64,000 bases of DNA from Alligator mississippiensis. Its lineage: Eukaryota; Chordata; Crocodylia; Alligatoridae. Position numbers and translations under genes: made by a program. Below the pieces are notes generated by a model, which was not told the DNA's origin, did no database searches, and saw only the letters and a program-made list of their open reading frames with translations. The DNA lies in contig NC_081826.1 in NCBI RefSeq assembly GCF_030867095.1, positions 249,158,251 to 249,222,250 on the forward strand, in the 5' to 3' direction. This document shows, one piece after another, positions 24,692 through 34,808 of the stretch (positions are counted from its first letter, which is position 1; each line of letters begins with the position of its first letter).

Positions 24692-25650
24692 GGAGAAAAG
24701 TGTGAGAAAACTCTGCAGTCACCTTGTTGCCATTGAGAAGTTGAAAGTTCTCAATGCAGCAGCAGCAGGAACTGGGTCTGTGGCATGAGCAATGTCTGAA
24801 AAGGCAGTGGAGATGGCTTGGTTTGTGCTTGCCACCCCAAGAGTGGCTGACAGGTGGCAATGGGGACAGGACTGCAATGTCAGTAACAGTGGCTGTCCAG
24901 TCAGGGCATCCCAGCTTCCCAAGAGCAGGAAATACCATGACAGCAGTGCTCTTTGCTCTTGGGCAGCCTGAGAGCCCAGAACTTTAAATGGATCCTGGGC
25001 AGCCTGAGAGCAGCAACACTGATGTCTCCAAGCCCAATCACCTGTTGCCATAGTAGGGCTGGGGGATGCCAGGGAGCAGCTTCCTATCACCTTCTAGCTG
25101 GAAAGCATGCCACTTTTTCCCATTCTAGCCATTGTGCTTTATTTTTTGTAGTGCTACACATTTTGAGAGGGGATGAGCAACAGCAGCAGTGACGCTCAGC
25201 CCCTGCTTTCATGCAACCCAGGGGATGCACACCACCCTTCACCCCCCTTCTTTCCTCTGCTGTTGAACTGTGGCGGCAGGGAGGGAAGGACAAAGGAGAG
25301 GAAGAGCAAACAGCAGCAGGCTGCAGAACTGCTTGAAAGAAGCGATTCTGGACAGACCAGCTGGTGAGCTCATAGAGTTCACAGCACATGCAGGGCTGCA
25401 CTGACATGCCGGTAACCTCTGAGAACTGGTAGCCAAGATCACAGTGAGAGGCTGAGGCCATACCCCCTTCAGCAGCGTGGTACACACACCAGGAGCTCTC
25501 TTCACTGTACATAGGTCACAGCCCCGAAGGAGGTCTGGATGCACCCTGGTCACCATGATCCTGGATTCACCCATGCTTTGTAGCACTACAAAATCAACAT
25601 CTGTCAGGAGTCCAAGAGATAAACTAGTCTCTATTACTCATACATATGCT
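24600..25650. other. GC-richer block, probable non-autonomous repeat
   Basis: It begins with a C-rich tract (24609-24619) and purine-rich 'caagggggagggagggacac' type text. Overlapping small frames on both strands have no domains. A repeated phrase 'gggcagcctgagag' appears at about 24961 and 25000. No ends or target duplication were identified. Confidence 0.3.
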
Positions 25651-26054
25651 GTCAGATGAAAAGATGGACTGCAAGTGAACCCCTGCTTGTTTAAAAATCA
25701 TTTCCTTTGGCAACTAGCAAATATGGCGAGAAACATTCTGATTAAGCTTTTGAACAGTAAGTATATGTGCTTTCAGCTTAATATTGCTGACAGATTTAAT
25801 TGTATTTAGCAAAAAGTAATAATCAAAATAATATGGAAGAGCTGAGACATTTCTCAGAGTTAGGCATTGGGAGTGGTTCCAATGGACTGGAAATGTGGAG
25901 ACATGATGAACCAGTCACCCAACCAAGCACAAACTAATGCCCTAATGTTTCCCAGTGGAATAGCAGGCAGTACTATTCCCACTGGCCTTTACTCTGAGCT
26001 ACTAGTGAGAAAGCATAGCTGTCCTTTCCAGTAGGGAGTGTTAAAAGGACTTAT

Positions 26055-27300
26055 GGGTTACCATAATTCCATTTCCAAAAAAGAGGACGCTTGTTAAGGG
26101 GCAGAGGGGTATATGGTTGTGGGGGGCAGTTTCTAACTGTTACAGTAAATAACAAGTATTATTGCCTCAGAAATAAAATGTAAAACAAAAATAAAGTCAC
26201 AACCCCCCCCGCTCCAGCCCTGCCAATACCCCACACTCCTGACACACAGCTCCCTGTCCCTACTGCTGTCCCTCACTCCTGACCTGCAGACCCTGCCAGT
26301 GCCCCTCACTCCCAACCCATATTTTCTCATCCCCCGCACAACCCTGCTGGTGCTCTCACTCCCAACCAGTTGCCTCCTGCTGCTGCCAATGCCCCGGACT
26401 CCTAACCCCTAGTCACCTGCCCCCAGTGTCCCTCATTCCCAAGCTACAGCACCCCCCAGCCCTGCCAGTGCCCCTCACTCCTGACCCACAACCCCCTTCC
26501 CCCCCCAGTCCTGCTGGAGGGGGCCCCCACATGCCCCTGTCCCAGCCAAGCTGGAGCACAGTGACTGCAGTGGCTCTGGCTCATATGGGCAGCAGTGGAG
26601 CAAGTCCAACTTCGGCACAGGCCAAAGGGAGAAGGAGGTGAGGCCTGTGATACCCCCCAACCTGGGCTGGGGCTCCCGGCCAATGCCAAGTGGCCTGGCC
26701 ACAGCCACCTCTCCTCCCCAACAGTGTCTTCCAGCCACTCCACCCCTGCAAGCATGGGCACCAGCCCCAGTGCCACCGGCCCTGCTGAGCAGCTTCCTGC
26801 TGCCCTCAAAGGGGTCCTCTGCCCCCTTTCCCCACCGGAGGGGCAGGTATCTCCCCCATGCGCTGCCACTCACACACAGCCCCCTGAACAGTCCCCAGGC
26901 CCTGGCCCTTCACCCCCAACCCCCCATAGACTTATCTGCATCCAGCTGCCAGGGCTGCACCCATCATCCTGTCTGGCTGTATGCATGTGCATGCATTGAC
27001 TCATGTGGCATCCTCTGCTTCCAGTCATCCCAAGCAGCTCTTTCCAGGCTAGAAGTCTGCCAGCTTGCAAGATAAAACCTATAGTTTTCTCCTTTAAAGA
27101 GGGAAATCCATGTTTTTCCACAGCAAACAGAAAACCAGATCCCTGGTAAGAATCCACGCCACTAGGGCAAGTCAGAAAATGCAGTTCTACCAACAAAATC
27201 CCAGACATTTCTTCATAATTCAAAAAAAAACTGCCCAGATGGAGATTGGAGGACCCAAAAAGAGGACATGTCCGGGAAAACCCAGACATATGGTAACCCT
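26055..27300. mobile_element. Non-autonomous TIR transposon (GGGTTACCATA ends)
   Basis: The left end reads gggttaccataattcc, then ccaaaaaagaggac. The right end, on the minus strand, reads agggttaccatatgtc, then 'tgtcctctttttggg'. The shared terminal text followed by the AAAAGAGGAC motif in both ends marks inverted termini of one element of about 1.25 kb. The interior is a GC-rich tandem block and has no transposase. I recall this end sequence as widespread in reptile genomes. A target duplication was not clear. Confidence 0.6.
26204..26520 (+). repeat. Degenerate tandem repeat inside the TIR element
   Basis: Loose copies of a unit containing 'ccctgccagtgcccctcactcctgaccc' follow one another with spacing of roughly 50-60 bp. 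The repeat inflates stop-free frames on both strands, so none of those is taken as coding. Confidence 0.55.
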
Positions 27301-27304
27301 AATT

Positions 27305-28670
27305 CAACATATCCCCTCCATATCTCCTTCCAGCTGGTGCTACCAACTTTATGACGCCACTCAAAGGTACAGGAGATGTCACATCTGATTGGTACAGGCA
27401 CTGAATCCACCCTGGCACTCAGTCCTTGCCAAGGAACATGTTATTATATTCAGGAACCCAAACTGAATCTATTCTTTTAACCTCTGGCTGTAGCTCTTTG
27501 TGTCTTTCCATTGTTGGTGAACCTACACCTGGTTTACCACTTTTTACAGGTGTTTCTGTTGATATGCACAATATTTACCTGTGACACAGTGCTTCAGCTC
27601 AGCAAATCTACTTAGCAAATAGCAAGCCCTTTAAAAGAATTCCCATTTGCAATCATAGAGAGAATGTAATTAACTCAGGAACTTGTCAGATTGAAGGATA
27701 GTTTAGCACTTGGTTTGAAGACAGCTTGTTCACTGACTGGATTTTGTGTGGTTCTCTAAACAGTGTGATTTAAAACCTATCCCACAACTTCTCCTAGAAT
27801 TTAATAAGAAAGATACATGTGGATTAGTGTGACCCATAGAGACTGGATCCAGATTGAAACTTCATGGGGTTTGAAGGGTTGAAATCCAGGATTTTGGTTC
27901 AGTTTCATTAGATAAGTGGGGCCAACAGTGAAGTTTTGATCCAGATATTAACATCACTAAATCTCAGACGTGTTAGAGCTGGGATTCATGTATGATTTTA
28001 ATTAAATTGCTATAAGAAATCTTCAGGGAAGAGCAAAATACCAGTTTTTGAAATGTGGTTTTATTCTGTGTTTCCAAACCATTCCCTATCCCTCCCTGGT
28101 CTCATGCTGATCTAAAACCACCAAATTGCTAAGTACAAATATTTGTCAGCTTTTGGGATTCTTTGCTTCTCATCCCAAACCTAACAAGTGTGAAAGCTCA
28201 GTTGTTAATTTGCAAAATTGTTTTCAAGTACACTGGGGAAGACTCCTCTGCAGGTAGCTTTCTGCAACTAATGCTTCAGTCAGAACAGGTGAGTAATTCA
28301 GAAAGTTGTTCTTCATTCCAGGATCAGCTAGCACAGCTCCACAATACCCAGTCCTCTACCTTCAGTCTCTGAGTCTTCCAGCCAACTTCCCCTTTATCTA
28401 GATACTAGCCCCATTTTGGTCCATTTCTAGTTCTGCTGTGCTACCCAAGTGGTTCCAGCCACTTGAGAATAACACCTTGCCAGAGGGATAGCTTGTAAGC
28501 ATGGGGTGGTTCTTCTGCCATACAAACACACAGAGAATCCTAGCAAAATATAGCCAAAAGAAAGTGACAGAACAAATCATCACTATACCTTATCACATCC
28601 ATCTGCCATTGTTGTCCTGAAAGACCAAGCCAACTCTCAGGATCTCAAAATTGCGCTGTTAGATGGGAGG
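27305..28670. other. AT-rich stretch, nothing recognised
   Basis: Only short frames. No repeat termini or exon-like features were noticed. Confidence 0.45.
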
Positions 28671-28679
28671 GAGTGACAG

Positions 28680-28975
28680 AATTGCACATATACACACACA
28701 GAAATCAATTAGGTGCATACACACACACTACCAACTCAGGCACATACACATCCAAGATTACCAGTCTAAGCACATGCACACCTATCACCAGTTCAAACAC
28801 ATACACACTATACACACCAAAAAATAGACAAAATCAGTTGTCAATACCCACACGCCCACTACACATACACAGATTACTAATTCGCATACGATGATATATA
28901 TTATACACCACACACCTACACATACACACAGGTGAGTTCCTAACTTGGGTGGTGTGTGTGTGTGCTTAGGGTACT
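28680..28975 (+). repeat. ACAC-rich degenerate simple-sequence region
   Basis: 'acacacac' tracts are broken by variable words such as 'accaactcaggcacatacacatcc'. It switches to a GT-rich run at about 28951-28966, so the strands change composition at the end. Non-coding. Confidence 0.7.
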
Positions 28976-29299
28976 TGGGATACCAAGGGTGCTTGGTGAC
29001 TATGGGAGGAGGAATCAAGGGTCAAAGATTCCCAGAAGGAGGGAAAGGATGGAGATGGATGGGGGTTAAGATGACAGAGGGAAAAATAAGATTGTGAAAA
29101 TTGCTGGGATTAGAACCGGCAGACTGCAGGGGGGCCAGGATTACTTAAGGTCAAGTAGCCATGGGATTACTCAAGGTTACTGGTGCTAGGGTGGAAGCAA
29201 AGGGAAAAGCCTGGTGGCAAGGAGGAGACAACCAGGAAAAAGAGAGGCAGAAAGCTGGAAGATCAAGGAGGAGGGTTGGGAGGTCAATAAGACAAAAAC

Positions 29300-29373
29300 C
29301 CAACTCGGTGTTTCAAAATAACAGGTTTATTAAACAGACAACACACTACACAGCCCCATGAAGTTATTGGTTC

Positions 29374-29416
<43 letters not shown>

Positions 29417-30107
29417 GGTAGCAGGAGAGAAAAAGGTTTGGTGGAGGGATTGAAGTCAAGGTGTATAGGGACAGAGTCCAGGTCCTTTGCTTGGGAAAGG
29501 AAGGTGGGTGATAGCTACCTATCCCAGGCTATGAGTTGATCCTTGATGGCTAGTTGGGGTCTTCTCCAGCAAGGTGTTGTCCAGAGGGGGGCCACGGGCA
29601 GGGCCTCTGGGTGGATAAGTGATGTGGCATGGTGCTGGTCCAGATGGAGAGGACATCCCACCGGGTCTGTCTTCACGGCCCCCTATTATAGGGGCAGACC
29701 TTCTATGACCCTAGTGGCAACGGCATGCCCAGGCAAGGGTGAGCCCCTGGTGTACTGAGCATATGCACTCTAGGCTAGGACATGCAGTTTCAGTGTCTGT
29801 AATGGTGGGTTAGCTGGTTTCTGCAGCAGTCTTTGTCTTCCAAATCTTGAGCCAGGGATGGTCAATGCAGGGTGATGGTTGGGTCGTTGAGCTGATGGTC
29901 CAGCTGTTGAGTTAATTATTCAGTAGAGACCTGCTGCTATTGTATCTCAAGAACCCTCATTCATCCCCATTCATTCAGGAACCAATTTACATGAGACTGG
30001 TTAGACATGAGGCATAGGTTACACCCGGGCAAAGGACACAAGATGGAGGCTTGACATACAAAATGGAAACTTGACATAACTTGACATGACTTATGCTAAT
30101 TTACACA
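29300..30107 (-). mobile_element. Possible LTR, minus strand (weak)
   Basis: Read on the minus strand the block starts TGTGTAAATTAGCATAAG, with further 'TGTCAAG' repeats and 'CCATCTTGTG' text, in the style of an LTR U3. It contains an AATAAA near 29325-29335 upstream of a GT/CA tract. I could not find the other terminus or a matched target duplication, so this is a guess from style only. Confidence 0.2.
29375..29414 (+). repeat. (CA)n microsatellite
   Basis: About 20 uninterrupted CA units. Confidence 0.95.
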
Positions 30108-30109
30108 TG

Positions 30110-31178
30110 TAGGCCTAAATCATATAGTATCAATAGAAAAAAAACAGTAAAAATTAGTAAAACAGTAATCACACAGTAAAAATCAATATAAATATAATAA
30201 TTATACAATATAAAACAGTGGATCAAAGGAGAGAGAAGGAAAAAAAAAAGCTTGCTACAAAAATGCTAAAGCTTATTCCATGTCTTAGCTCACTCATACT
30301 TATCTATAGGGAATACAGAGAAAGAGAAAAAGTCAGAAATAGTTGGGGAAGGGAGGGAATGTATTTCAAAATAAAAAGAAAAACTGGGGGTTTTGCTACA
30401 CCATGACAGTTCCATGGAGTAGTGGGCAGTTTGACACAAGCAAGAATAACTCTGAGGATGCTTGAACTTACATCAAAGACTAGCCTGTCTCTGACTGGTC
30501 CCAGAGAAGCATAAAGGTGGTTGGAAGAACAGCTCAGCTGGACTCTGGAACTTGGCCATTGGCTATCCTGGGATTGCACGAGGAACAAGTCAGCAAAGGC
30601 TTTAACATAGGAAAGCTGCATTTTAAATCTACAGTTTCCTTTTTACCAAGGCTACTCTCTCTGCAACCAGACCAAATGCAAGTAACAGATCTCACTTTCT
30701 ACCCAGCAATTAGAACAAATCTGCTCAGCCCTAATGCATTCATATTTTCTCCCCTAAGGGAATGCAGTTTCGTAAAGGACCTGTTAAAAGTATTCATTCT
30801 TCTGCCGCTCTGCTGGTTTTAGAGAAAATCGTTGCCAGACATTTTAAAAGAGCAAGATTCAGTTCTTCCTGTAATACATGCTTGCTCTGCTAACATTGTC
30901 AGATCATTAAACATTCTGATTTAAACCTGAGCTGCAGTCAGTTTTCTTACAGTATCTATGTGTTAACAATAATTTACAGTGAATAAACAGCACTCCTGTT
31001 TCAATGACAAAACAAACAGAACAGGACTACATTTCCCTCAAGATGACTCACACCAGGAAAAGCCAGTCTGGACATTTTGGCCTGTTCAAATGTTCCAATG
31101 GTACAGAAAAGGTTAAAGTAAAGGAACAGCAAATTAACTATCATAAATAATCATCTAAAATGCTTAAAAGCTAAACAT
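30110..31178. other. AT-rich stretch, nothing recognised
   Basis: Low-complexity AT text around 30140-30250. The frames on either strand carry no domain. Confidence 0.4.
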
Positions 31179-31179
31179 A

Positions 31180-31260
31180 CTCCTTCTTTGACCTCATCCA
31201 ATCCACCTTCCTTTCTCTCCACACCACTGAAGGTGCTCTCTCATCATAATAACTTCCTAT
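31180..31260 (+). mobile_element. L2-like LINE remnant, left of the ERV
   Basis: Pyrimidine-rich text 'cctcatccaatccaccttcctttctctccacaccactgaagg' continues after the ERV at 35400, where an 'LLDLSVAFDT'-like RT block follows. The two halves are separated by the ERV and its CCTAT duplication, so the LINE was there first. Confidence 0.5.
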
Positions 31261-31847
31261 TGTGGCGGTCGAGTGGTAGGCCGGGCTGCGGCCAGTAGCC
31301 CCGAAACGGCAGGCGGGTACTTTTGACCGATGGAGTAGAATTAGGCACGGAAGCGTATCAGTTAAACAAAGAGATTGCTTTACTTACACCGTCGATGAAT
31401 ACAGCGTAGGCAGAAAGTTAACTTCAGTTGCAACCAGACGAGAGCTCTTTAAACCAAGATGAACTGTCCGTGATAATTCAACGAGCATGCAGAACACGGA
31501 GTACAACAATTCAATGAGCATGCAGGGCACGGGGTACATCGGGAAAGTCGATGACGGGGAGTTATTGGTGGTTGATCGGGCCACCACGTTCACTCCGAGA
31601 TGGGCGCGGAATTCTCCAACGTGGGCGGAAACTGGTCTAACTTTTATACGGCTAGCGAACCAATTGTTAGTTGCCACGTAGGGATAATTTAGAACCAGCC
31701 AATAATGGTGTGCGTATTTACATAGGGATGGCGGGAACTTTTCTGCATCGGGGTTGTCCCCCGCAGCAGAAATTTCACCGTGCCGAAAAGCTTCACTGTG
31801 CTAGAAAATTTCACTGTGCCGAGGCACTTAACTACTAAGTTCTGACA
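31261..31847 (-). repeat. ERV 3' LTR (587 bp)
   Basis: Minus-strand start TGTCAGAACTTAGTAG, end CTCGACCGCCACA. A TATA box GTATAAAAG lies at 31641-31649, and an AGTAAA hexamer downstream (near 31376-31385) is a possible poly(A) signal in place of AATAAA. Same length as the 5' LTR. The TG...CA ends and the duplication CCTAT fix the boundary. Confidence 0.93.
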
Positions 31848-32148
31848 TGCCCCCTTGCCGATGGCACAGCTGGAATTGGAGGACATGCACGTCGTTTAAA
31901 TCGTCATCATCTCTCTCGTCATATGGTAACCGGGTATACACAAAAGCATACAATGAAAAAAGATCGTCCTCAACAGATCGAATCAAATAATAACCAATAC
32001 AAACACAAATACACATAAGTATATTGGTTACAAAAAGTTCAGTTATGAGGACTTCAGTAGGTGTCATGACGAAGTCACACGTCAGGCCCCCGCGTCTCCA
32101 GTACTTTTCTTCTCTCTCTCTCTTCTCTTGGGGGTTTTGCTCCACCAC
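31828..32148 (-). pseudogene. Env-like C-terminal tail (transmembrane segment and cytoplasmic domain)
   Basis: A 106-codon frame lies just before the 3' LTR, where retroviruses place the end of env. It has a hydrophobic segment around residues 33-56 (VTNILMCICVCIGYYLI) followed by a charged acidic tail (DERDDDD). The frame runs through the polypurine tract and stops 20 bases inside the LTR. The surface subunit and most of the transmembrane subunit are absent; upstream sequence is interrupted by an inverted LTR. Assignment rests on position and the single membrane segment, because I cannot see a fusion peptide or the CX6CC motif. Confidence 0.5.
31848..31860 (-). other. Polypurine tract next to the 3' LTR
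   Basis: The minus strand reads CGGCAAGGGGGCA immediately before the 3' LTR. Position and purine bias fit a plus-strand primer for reverse transcription, though the tract is short. Confidence 0.65.
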
Positions 32149-32213
32149 ACTCCCTGGGCCTCAGGCAAAAACTGTAAAGAAAAATTTCTTAGAACAGTTA
32201 ATTAATTTTTTCA

Positions 32214-32790
32214 GAGCAGAGCTTAGTGGTTGAGTGCCTCGGCACAGTGGAACTTTCTAGCACAAGGCATGGTGAGATTTTGTATGAGGGAATTTCTCGG
32301 CACGGTGGAGAACCCCGGCGTGGAAAGGTTCCCACCACTCATATGCAAATTCACACATTATTATTGGCCAGTTCTAAATTATTCCTACGTTGCCACTAGC
32401 AATTGGCTCGCTAGCCGTATAAAAGGTTGGAGCAGTTTCCGCCCAAGTTGGAGAACTCCGCGCCCATCTCGGAGTGAACGTGACGGACTGATCAACCGCT
32501 GACGACTCCCCATCGCCAACCAACCCTGACATACCCCCGTGTCCTGCATGCTCGTGTTTAGAAAGATATCTCGTCTTATCAGAGCTCCTCGGTTAAACTG
32601 TAACTGAAGTTTGAAGATAACTTTCTTCCTACGCTGTACATCTCGACAGTGTAATTAAAGCCATCTTTGTTTGAACCAGTACGCATTTGTGCCTAATTCT
32701 ACTCCAGCGGTTGAAAGTACCCATCTGTACATGCCGGGTTTGTAGCCACAACCCAGCCGACCCTTTCCCGGATCCCCCTCGACCCCCACA
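32214..32790 (+). mobile_element. Related LTR lying inverted inside the ERV
   Basis: It aligns over its whole length with the ERV LTR but in the opposite orientation and is clearly more diverged. Landmarks in order on the plus strand: tgcctcggcacagtgg, a TATA box gtataaaag at 32417-32425, ggagaactccgcgcccatct, ATTAAA at 32654-32659, and a CGACCCCCACA end. The start has lost the TGT (it reads gag). The flanks (tttca and aactt) do not match, so no target duplication is seen. No primer binding site follows the end and no polypurine tract precedes the start. It is an isolated LTR, from insertion of a relative or from recombination. Confidence 0.8.
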
Positions 32791-33201
32791 AACTTATACT
32801 ACAGTGTTTGTATGGAACCGCGCGCGCGACGGGACAGCCAATTAAATTCTCCACTCTTTTCCGCCCTCCCCAAAGCACACGATACAGGTGCTCGGGCACG
32901 GCTCCACTCCGGACAATTCTCTCTTTCATGCTCACGGATGTGACCAATGCAGAAATGGGATGACGATCCACGCAAGTTCATTTGGCATGAACTTAGGTGC
33001 CACGTGGTTTTTTGTCCGTGCTCAGTAAGATGACTCGTCGTTTGGCTCCCCCAGATATTGGAAGCCTAGTTCATATGCCAGTTGCCATTGGTCCACATCT
33101 CCCAGGATTCATAGTTGTCATTTAGTGAGCCTTGAATGGTGTAGGAGGAATCCAAACATGATCGTTTCCTCTGGCGTTCTTTGCAGCAACGGCTGCAATG
33201 T
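32791..33201 (-). other. ERV interior without recognised domains
   Basis: The frames here are below 100 codons, overlap the inverted LTR and have no retroviral motif. It may be decayed pol/env sequence or foreign sequence carried in the element. Confidence 0.35.
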
Positions 33202-33798
33202 TCATTGAAGGTCAGATTTGCGATGTCTTGCGCTCTGAACCTTGATCGGGCATGCAGCAGATCGATGCTCTAAGTCACCAGAGGTGCCCGTGTCCGTCTT
33301 CATAAGGGCCTGTAATCGTGGGAGTTGACGTAAAAGATTACACGCGGGTTGGCCAGCCAGTGGGTTGAGAAGAATACGAAGGATGACGGCATTTTTTCCT
33401 CCATAAACTTCAACGCAGGCTTCTACACCGTTGAGAGTCACCGGAATGATTCCAGGGTTTCGCAGGTAGCGGTGAGGCCACGGTCCTCTCTGCTGGGGCG
33501 GTGTCAGTCCCAGTGCGTGCGCTCTGGAGTTCCAGGAACAGTACAAGATTCCTATTATTGCCAGTAGAATTTGTTCTGCACTAGCCTTCGATGGGCGGCC
33601 GTCGTGCCATGCATGGGATTTCTGGCCGACTTGGCCCGCAACAAGTGCTGGAAGTGGGATGGGCCAATGAACGTTGCACGTTACTATGTCTATGTCGGTG
33701 GCGTGCCCCCCACTCCATGAGGCTTGACGAGTTAGGAAGCTAGCCTCTTCCAAGTCCAACAAGTCGGATCCAAACCCCACACTAGACGTCCCAGCCAC
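33202..33798 (-). CDS. 198-codon frame in the -1 register relative to the Gag-like frame
   Basis: It begins 67 bases upstream of the Gag stop, in the -1 frame. Within the overlap, on the minus strand at 33771-33777, is GGGTTTG, read in the Gag frame as G GGT TTG, the form of a -1 frameshift site; a final G is an unfavourable last base. Retroviral protease follows gag in this way. Residues about 116-130 (IPVTLNGVEACVEV) resemble the start of a retroviral protease, but the D-T/S-G active site expected next is absent; a DTG near residue 170 has the wrong context. Alternatively the frame is just Gag coding sequence after a decay frameshift. Function is unproven. Confidence 0.35.
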   Translation of the reverse strand: MAGTSSVGFGSDLLDLEEASFLTRQASWSGGHATDIDIVTCNVHWPIPLPALVAGQVGQKSHAWHDGRPSKASAEQILLAIIGILYCSWNSRAHALGLTPPQQRGPWPHRYLRNPGIIPVTLNGVEACVEVYGGKNAVILRILLNPLAGQPACNLLRQLPRLQALMKTDTGTSGDLEHRSAACPIKVQSARHRKSDLQ

Positions 33799-34808
33799 AT
33801 GGCCAGAGTTTCTTCAGACTTTATTTTTGATTCTTTGCATAACTCTTGTAACTCAGTCCAAGTACAAGCACGATAGGTGATGGTGCGAACTACATCCTGC
33901 GCATTGATTGCTCGGTTGACTATCGCTACAGGATGAGCTGCTGTCGAAGCTGTTGCTGTATCTGGTGGGAGGGGCGGATGCACTCCTCCGCTCGATGCCC
34001 CTTCCCCGTGGTAAGGAGGTGGAGCCACCGGGAGTGACGTCACCTCAGTGGGCTGGATCGCTGGGCAGATTCCCGCCGGTTCCTCTGAAGCTCCGCCCTT
34101 CTTTTCCAGGTTCTCCGGGCGGCTCACTCCTTCCTCAGTGCCATATTGGAATGGCGTCGACTCGAGGCTTTCTTTTACGGCCGCGTCTTTAGCCGCCTGA
34201 ACGGCTGTGAGCAGTTGGGCTTCCAAATTCGCATTCTCCCGCAGCAAAGTTGTTATGGTGCGGAACATCACATTTAACATTCTCCCCTTGTCGCACTTCA
34301 GGCCTGCCCTCTCAGTTGTGGCGCGTCCCTCCACCTCTAGATTTTTACGGAGCTCAGAAAGAAGCTCGCGGCCCCTCAGTCCAGACGCCAGGGCAGGGGG
34401 ACTGAACCGGTCGATCGGCGTCGGTTCTCCACTCTCCTGCACGAGTCGCATACAGCTAGCATACTCTTGGCTCAAAGTCGGGTCTACTGTGCCCCCCAGT
34501 TTGACTCTGGTGAAGGACGTGGTGCTTACTTCCTCGCGGGGCCTAAATAGAACCAGCTCACTACCCATCACACATCCGAATGCTCCGGGGTGAAGATGCG
34601 CTTCCCAGTCTTTCGAAGCTCCCTCTTCCCCCTTCAGCGAAAGGTAACCGCTGACGAGCCTTTCACCCATTCCACCCGCTTGGTGATAGGCGATGTGTGC
34701 CCCTAGTTCCACAGCGTGCATCATGTGGTGCCTTTCACTGCTCCAGGGGAGGTTTCTAACTAATTCTAACTCCATCGCGTCTTCCCCAGATCCTGTTCGT
34801 GACACCAT
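33732..34808 (-). CDS. gag: Gag-like protein with PPPY motif, C-terminally truncated
   Basis: A 358-codon frame with no internal stop. The first ATG overlaps the LTR end and primer binding site, so the methionine at residue 12 (ATG at 34773-34775) is the more natural start. Residues 1-200 would be matrix-like, with a possible coiled coil at about 185-215 (LLRENANLEAQLLTAVQAA). A late-domain motif PPPY lies at residues 263-266 in a proline-rich stretch, which recruits NEDD4-family ligases in many retroviruses. A capsid-like start follows (residues 292-345, ending in TELQELCKESKIKSEETLA type text). The capsid body, nucleocapsid zinc knuckles and polymerase are missing. The PPPY and the context support Gag. 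I cannot name the genus. Confidence 0.7.
   Translation of the reverse strand: MVSRTGSGEDAMELELVRNLPWSSERHHMMHAVELGAHIAYHQAGGMGERLVSGYLSLKGEEGASKDWEAHLHPGAFGCVMGSELVLFRPREEVSTTSFTRVKLGGTVDPTLSQEYASCMRLVQESGEPTPIDRFSPPALASGLRGRELLSELRKNLEVEGRATTERAGLKCDKGRMLNVMFRTITTLLRENANLEAQLLTAVQAAKDAAVKESLESTPFQYGTEEGVSRPENLEKKGGASEEPAGICPAIQPTEVTSLPVAPPPYHGEGASSGGVHPPLPPDTATASTAAHPVAIVNRAINAQDVVRTITYRACTWTELQELCKESKIKSEETLAMWLGRLVWGLDPTCWTWKRLAS
34789..34807 (-). promoter_or_regulatory. Primer binding site, probably tRNA-Ser
   Basis: The minus strand reads TGGTGTCACGAACAGGAT and one more base, directly after the 5' LTR end. Starting with TGG it should pair with a tRNA ending in CCA. From memory it matches the 3' end of a vertebrate tRNA-Ser(CGA) with one or two differences. 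This assignment should be checked against a tRNA set. Confidence 0.7.

Noticed and set aside
26444-27075. Several 130-145 codon frames on both strands
   Set aside because: They arise within a GC-rich tandem repeat in a TIR element and are not conserved-looking proteins.
28680-29414. CA-rich and repeat-rich stretch as a CRISPR-like or satellite array
   Set aside because: No fixed repeat and spacer unit; it is plain simple-sequence DNA in a vertebrate context.
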